DNA of 64,000 bases from Pachyseris speciosa (lineage: Eukaryota; Cnidaria; Anthozoa; Scleractinia; Pachyseridae): assembly GCA_016490735.1 (NCBI GenBank), contig JAEMWC010000161.1, forward strand, positions 124,001 through 188,000, given 5' to 3'. Shown one piece after another: positions 48,401 through 54,400 of the stretch (within the stretch, counting starts at the first letter, position 1; the number at the start of each line of letters is the position of its first letter). A program made the position numbers and the translations under genes. Under the pieces are notes generated by a model that saw only the letters and a program-made list of their open reading frames with translations, searched no databases and was not told where the DNA came from.

Positions 48401-51400
48401 AAATCCTGATTTCTGCTATGAGAATTTTGGAGGGTTTTCTCTGAACGATATAAACGATGCAGAGTGTTTGGCAGAATTTAGATTTAGGAAGCACGACCTT
48501 CCACTTCTTGCCGAAGTCCTTCAAATTCCAGACAGCTTTACGTGTTACCAAAGAACCGTATCAAGTGGAATGGAAGCGCTTTGTATTCTTCTGAGAAGAT
48601 TGTCTTACCCCTGCAGATTCAGTGATATCATTCCACGATTTGGTCGGCCGGTTCCAGTGTTAAGCATGGTTAGCAACCAAGTGCTCGACTATATATACGA
48701 TACACACGGCCACAGAATCACTCAGTGGAATCACCAAGTTCTCTCTCAGCCCTTGCTGCAACTGTATAGTGACACCATTGCTGCCCAGGGTTCTGCCTTA
48801 GACAATTGTTTTGGATTTGTTGACGGGACAGTTCGTCCAATTTGCAGACCTGCAGAGCATCAGAGAGCAGTCTATAACGGCCACAAGAGAGTGCATGCTT
48901 TGAAGTTTCAGTGTGTTGCCCTCCCCAATGGTCTGATAGGTCATCTATACGGTCCCGTAGGTAAGAAATGGTTATAATAATTCTTTGTTTTGTCATATTT
49001 TTTTTATGTCAATCATGAAAACAGTTTTGAATATTTTTCTATTTTTCAGAAGGAAGGAGGCATGATGCAGGCATGCTTGCAGACTCAAGACTCCTTAATG
49101 ACCTTCAAGCTTTTGCTAACTGTCCTTTGGGGAATCCATACTGCATTTATGGTGATCCAGCATACCCATTAAGGGTACACCTTCAAGCCCCTTTCAGGAA
49201 TAGAGCCTTGACCCCTCAAATGATGGATTTCAATCAGTCGATGAGCAGTGTCAGAGAATCAGTAGAGTGGCTATTCAATGATGTCACTAACTACTTCAAG
49301 TTTTTAGACTTTAAAAAAAACTTAAAAATTGGTCTCAGTAGTGTGGGCAAAATGTATGTCGTCAGTGCCCTACTTAGAAATGCCCTCACATGTCTCTATG
49401 GAAATCAGACATCCAGTTTTTTTCAGCTGGAACCTCCTTCCTTAGAAGACTACTTTTCTTAATTAACTCTTTTTGATAACTTTTTTTTTGGAACTTTGTA
49501 ACATGAGGCCTGGGCACTATGTACGTGTAAAATCACACCGAATAAGAAATGAGGTTTAATTTTAACCCTGTTGCATTAATGCCAGATTCACACTACCTAC
49601 AAAAAAATGTCAACACAACAGCATGGACATAAGGCAAAAAAACAATTTTCTCTTTATGTCATTATCTCACTAAGTTGCAAGTGTCAACCAGGCTTAAGGC
49701 TGTAAATGTGAGGAGAAAAATACCTCCCATGCATGCAGAAGTAAACAAGTATGATTTTTGTACTGAAATAAATAAACAAGTTTCCTTCATCACAAAATCA
49801 TGTTGAAAGACAGTGTAAAATATTTGTTAACTCAACGTTCAACAAAGTTTAAGTACATTAATGCTTATGACATAGTTTGTGTTTTCAAAAGAAGGGGTTT
49901 CTAACATTAATACTCCCCTTAAGTGCCACCTGTTTTAAAATAAGTTTACAAAATCTTGAGGACACTTGAGACAGTCATTTTGTGAATGTAGCTTTTTCCA
50001 ATAAAGCCATTAATGTCTGATTCTGTTGTTGTACCATCTTCATCATTTCTAATTGCTGCTTGTGCATTTGACTTTGCTGATCCATCAACATCTGCTGTTC
50101 ATTTTTCTTGAACTCCATTTCATCCTTCCTCAGTTTACTTTCTAACTCAAACTTCTCCTTGAGGTATTCAACAGCATCCGAACTTCTTCTCTTCCCTCTT
50201 TTACTGGGTTTTCCTTCTTCTGAATCTGCATTTCTTTTCTGGGTTTTGCCCAGTCGTTCCATAGCTTGGCGCCTAACCTCTTCGGCACTTGCCTTCTCAC
50301 TCTGGTGTTTTTTGGTTAGAGTGCCAGCTTGCTCATTCCTTTCCATGTCAGCTGCCTTTTCTTTGTCAAGAATCTCTTCAACTGCTGCATCTAGCTGGGT
50401 CTCCTCACAGTCTATGCCTGATGCTCTTTCTTCTTCTCTTATTTTCTCCTTGTACTTGGTCTGCAAAAGGGTTAGTCTGTCTCTCACTGATCTCTTAGAC
50501 ACTTTGAATATGGGACTTGCAAGACTGTTAAGATTAAGGGCTATCTGCCCCCACACTTCACCCCTTTCTTTGCTGTTTCTGGGATGCTTGAAAGGCTCCT
50601 GGAGAAGAACTTCCCCACAGAGGGTCAAGTCATGGTCTTCTGTCCATTTCATAGAGTTGTTTCTAGAGAAGAAAAATGTGAATGTCTTAAAATTCCTTTT
50701 TCACTTCTGAGCAGGGATTAAGACTAATCCTGCTTTAATTGCATATCATATTTAACTGCATACACCTTGACAATTAAATCTAAATTAGTGCTAATCAGTC
50801 TAACTCTGGCCTGCACTGCATGCAGTTTAGCTTATATTCCTTGACATTCTTAAATTTAAAATTATGGACCTTCGTTGCAAGTCTGCGATCTACAGGACTG
50901 TATTATCAATCTCTTGGAATTCGAGCTTGCTATAACGACGTGGCTTTTGTTTCTGGGATTCATCCCTATATATTAGAAACAACCTTAGAAACAGCTGAAA
51001 TATTCAGACAGATCGAGCAATGGCTAAAGTTGAAGAAGATAACTCAGTCGGCAAAATTTATAAAGCTGCAGATGCTCTGCTTTTTAATATTCGCGAGGAA
51101 CACTTCGGATAGACTCAACCACAAATTTAACCATCCCGAAGCAACTGTCATTTTTACAAGGAAATCAGTATAAGTTCATCATGAACGATCCAATTTACTA
51201 AGACTTCAGATCTTACCCTGACGCGGGAGTTTGACACGCCATGTGAAGTTCCTGCAAAAGAAGTTTACAGAGGCTAATTACTTTAAGTTAGAGCTAAAAA
51301 AGCAAAAGAAACTTTCGCATACTAAATTAAAACCCATGATTGCTTAGTTTTTGCTCAATTAAACCTCTAAGAGGCGAAGAAATAGTCTGACAAATACTTA

Positions 51401-54400
51401 CGTACAGCAGAGGACGGCAACAGAGCTGTTTTCACGTTCTCGACGTTGGGTGGACGACGAATGAAGTCAGCGAAGACAAGACATGACATGCGCAGTATTA
51501 TCTTGTGGTTCAAAGTTACTTCCGGTTTGTACTCGTCGTCCGCTCTCGTCGTCTCTGCTTAAGGTCTCTATTGTTAGATGTCCTCCAAGATCCGGTGTTC
51601 CCAAGAGGGTTGAGTGATAGCCAATCATAAGATCCCATTTTTACTAACAGCGTGGGAGCTGTCAACATTGGTACAAAAGGGGAAATATGATTGGCTATCA
51701 CTCAACCCTCGTGGGAACACCGGATCTTTAATTGGAGGACATCTAAAAATACCTTTAGAGGGATTACGATGTGGATAAGGCCTATATGGGGGATTAATGC
51801 TCTTATCTTTATCCTCTCTTGACCATACACAACCCACAATTCCTCGATTCGCTCCGACGAAAGGCTAAAGCTCGAAACATCAGCTTTTCGAATCCCTGTA
51901 CAATTGTGGTCAATTTACATTATCAACTCCGTTGATACACCAAATTTCCGTGCAGCTTCAAAGAACCTTTTTATGTGGGATAGCCAAAGGCAGACCGCGT
52001 TGAGGTTTCGGTCGAATTACGTTTTTTTTTTTCATCGTAGCTACAAATTGCAATGTTTTTTTAAAGTTTCCCGTATCCCACGGGAAGTGTGGAGAGAATG
52101 GTTCGATTTCATTGGCTCTCACGAAAATCGTGCGATTTCATTAGGTGTTCACCATCACGTGCCATGTCAAGATGGAAAACTACTGCGAGAGTCTTGGGGA
52201 GTGGTAGAGAGAAAGGTTTTAGTCACCCGCATGGAAGATCAAATTTCAAATAAAAATGGTGGCTGCTTCTTACAAGGGTGAATTTTCAAGCAGTATAGTA
52301 GCAGTATGCCGGTCTTAGAAGGGAAACACAGCTTTTTGAAACGGTAAATCGGAAGAAAAGAGTTCTAAGGAACACTCGACCGCTAGAACATTGGAAATTG
52401 GCCAGCTCATAGCGAAGAAATCCTTCTTCGAGGACAGACTGTGGTTTTAGCGAGGCAGACGAAAATGGGTCTTCCCGGAATAATCACAACAAGTTATCGC
52501 CAGAATTTTATTAGACTTTCTCCGAATCGTTTGGGCGCTTCTTGGAATCCACCTTCCCAAAAATTACAGGTTTGAATGTGAATTTTTACGGTGCTCTATC
52601 TTTAATTCGCCGATTCGTTCTATTCAAAGCAATTTTAGCGAAATTTGCAAGAAACGGGTCAAATGAATTGTGCTTCAAAGTAACTTGTAAGATTCGCTTT
52701 GTTCGCCTTCGCGTACATTTACTAATTGAACGCGTTTGCTTTTTAGGCATAGATACAGGCTGAAAAATTTTTTTATTTAGGAAAACTTATTGTCTGTTTT
52801 GTGTGTCTTTTTTTTTTTCCACAGAAATTTGTACTTTTACTCGATCTATGTCAACAAACCAAAATCCTAGCAAAATCCTAGCTATCACGCGATAAAAATC
52901 TCGAGCTCTTGATCTAATTGTTAAATATTTGGTCGGTAAAAGTTCGCTAAGACAGCACGGTGTAAAATAATACAATTATATAAAACATGCCAGTGGTATA
53001 ACCAAAAACACCCTCAAAGCACCCTTTCAGAACGCCAGACTCTTTTTATTGGCGCTTTTACGCTTCCATCAAGTTAATCAACCCAAATTTTAATTAACGC
53101 CAACCCCATTGTGTTACATTTTTTCTCGCAGGTACAAGTTACAACGTTTGTAATACTGTACTCAATCCATGTTTGTATTTCATTTTTTGGCTGCTAATTC
53201 AAACGGATTGTGACTCTCGCTAGCCGTTCAATGTTTAATGCTTGTATAGACGAACACATCCCGCGCGAACGCCTCTAGACGTCTTGTCTTTCTTTAATTC
53301 TTGTTGTAGTAAAACTGAGCAGGGATTTGCATCGTAAAAAGTTACGACAAAAGGATTTTCACTGAAGATCTCTGGGAAAGAGAGGTAAAACTCTCCACAG
53401 GAGACAAAAGCTGATTCTTACTCATGCAATTTGACAAAACAATCACATTCACCTTTAACATTCCTTTGAACTGAAGAAGATGTTGAGCGCACAGCCATCA
53501 TGATCTTACCAGTTCTGAGCCAACCGGGCGACCGTAAGTTTACATTTTAGGGCAGTAATAATATCATACAAAGACAAATATTTCCCCTAAAATATAGGGG
53601 CGGTGGTTTCTTTTTACAACAACAGGCAAAACAACTGCCCTATGACGAACCCTCACTAAGCTACACACTAACCTTGGCGAGTCACAATGTCTTTCTTGAA
53701 CGCTAACGCCCCTTCCACAAGTTCGGGAACATTCACTCCACATCGTCCAGGGACCCCAGTCACCGTCTCTTTTCAGAGGCACGGTATGGTTATTAACACA
53801 CCTGCCGTACATGCACCACTGTAAAGGTATATATAACGTGATTTTAGACTTGGATTAACACGAACTTTCGAATTGTAATTAAGCCACCTTCGTGGACCAT
53901 TTTGTTTGTTCCTTTTAAGAAATGTTAGAGCGTAAAGCTGTGGTCCCAGTTTCTCAAAGCTCGAGTAAGTTCAACGAGGTTTAGTGTAACCTTTAATTTC
54001 AGTTTAACTGCTAATTTATCCCAGACTTTTGCCAAATAGTTTGGCCTTTCAGTTTTGAATTAGATCGACTTTTCTTTAGTCTTATTTCAAAATAGGCCTT
54101 CAACAAGATTTTCAATAAGTGAGGTAAAGAGTTTGCGTTAATCGGCTTTTGAACAACGGAGACTTCTAGTCACGATCATAGGAGCAAGTTTCACTTGAGA
54201 GTTGAAAATGTAACTTTGTTGGCCTAAGTTACTCGCACTCGATACTGATTGCGTTCCCTGTTACGTAACTCACACTGGTACCAGGGCCGCGCACTCTGTG
54301 GGGATGCTAGCTCATCGGTCGCTCACCCCGTTAAGTAACAGAGAAATACACGAAAAAGCTTATGATTAAATCTGTTAGCAACAATACCCCTTCCCAACCT

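Larger units (their letters stand above)
48115..51569. mobile_element. Harbinger (PIF-type) DNA transposon, apparently intact
   Basis: 3455 bp with inverted ends AGGGACCTTAAGCATAGACG and AGAGACCTTAAGCAGAGACG, flanked by ATT on both sides (48112-48114 and 51570-51572). It carries the two expected genes, a DDE transposase and a Myb/SANT-like protein, in convergent orientation and without visible disruption. It is probably the youngest insertion in this locus. Confidence 0.9.
48041..51821. mobile_element. palindromic MITE hosting the Harbinger
   Basis: The ends CAAGAGAGGATA (48041) and its complement ending at 51821 continue as matching arms (ATTAATCCCC, CATCGTAATCCCTC). The arms are flanked by the 7-mer ACCATAC (48034-48040 and 51822-51828). 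The internal palindrome (51576-51748) repeats AGATGTCCTCCA, GATCCGGTGTTCC and GGCTATCACTCAACCC in inverted form. Without the Harbinger the element is about 330 bp. Confidence 0.8.
47715..51950. mobile_element. Penelope-like remnant 2, split by nested insertions
   Basis: 47715-47890 is an inverted LTR-like copy. 47890-47970 matches the 3' end of the endonuclease region, and 47970-48040 begins a plus-strand LTR-like part (ATAGCGTAGCTCCATATTCT). The continuation of that part (ACACAACCCACAATTCCTCG and onward) is found 3.8 kb away at 51822-51950. Between them lies the palindromic element with the Harbinger. Confidence 0.8.
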
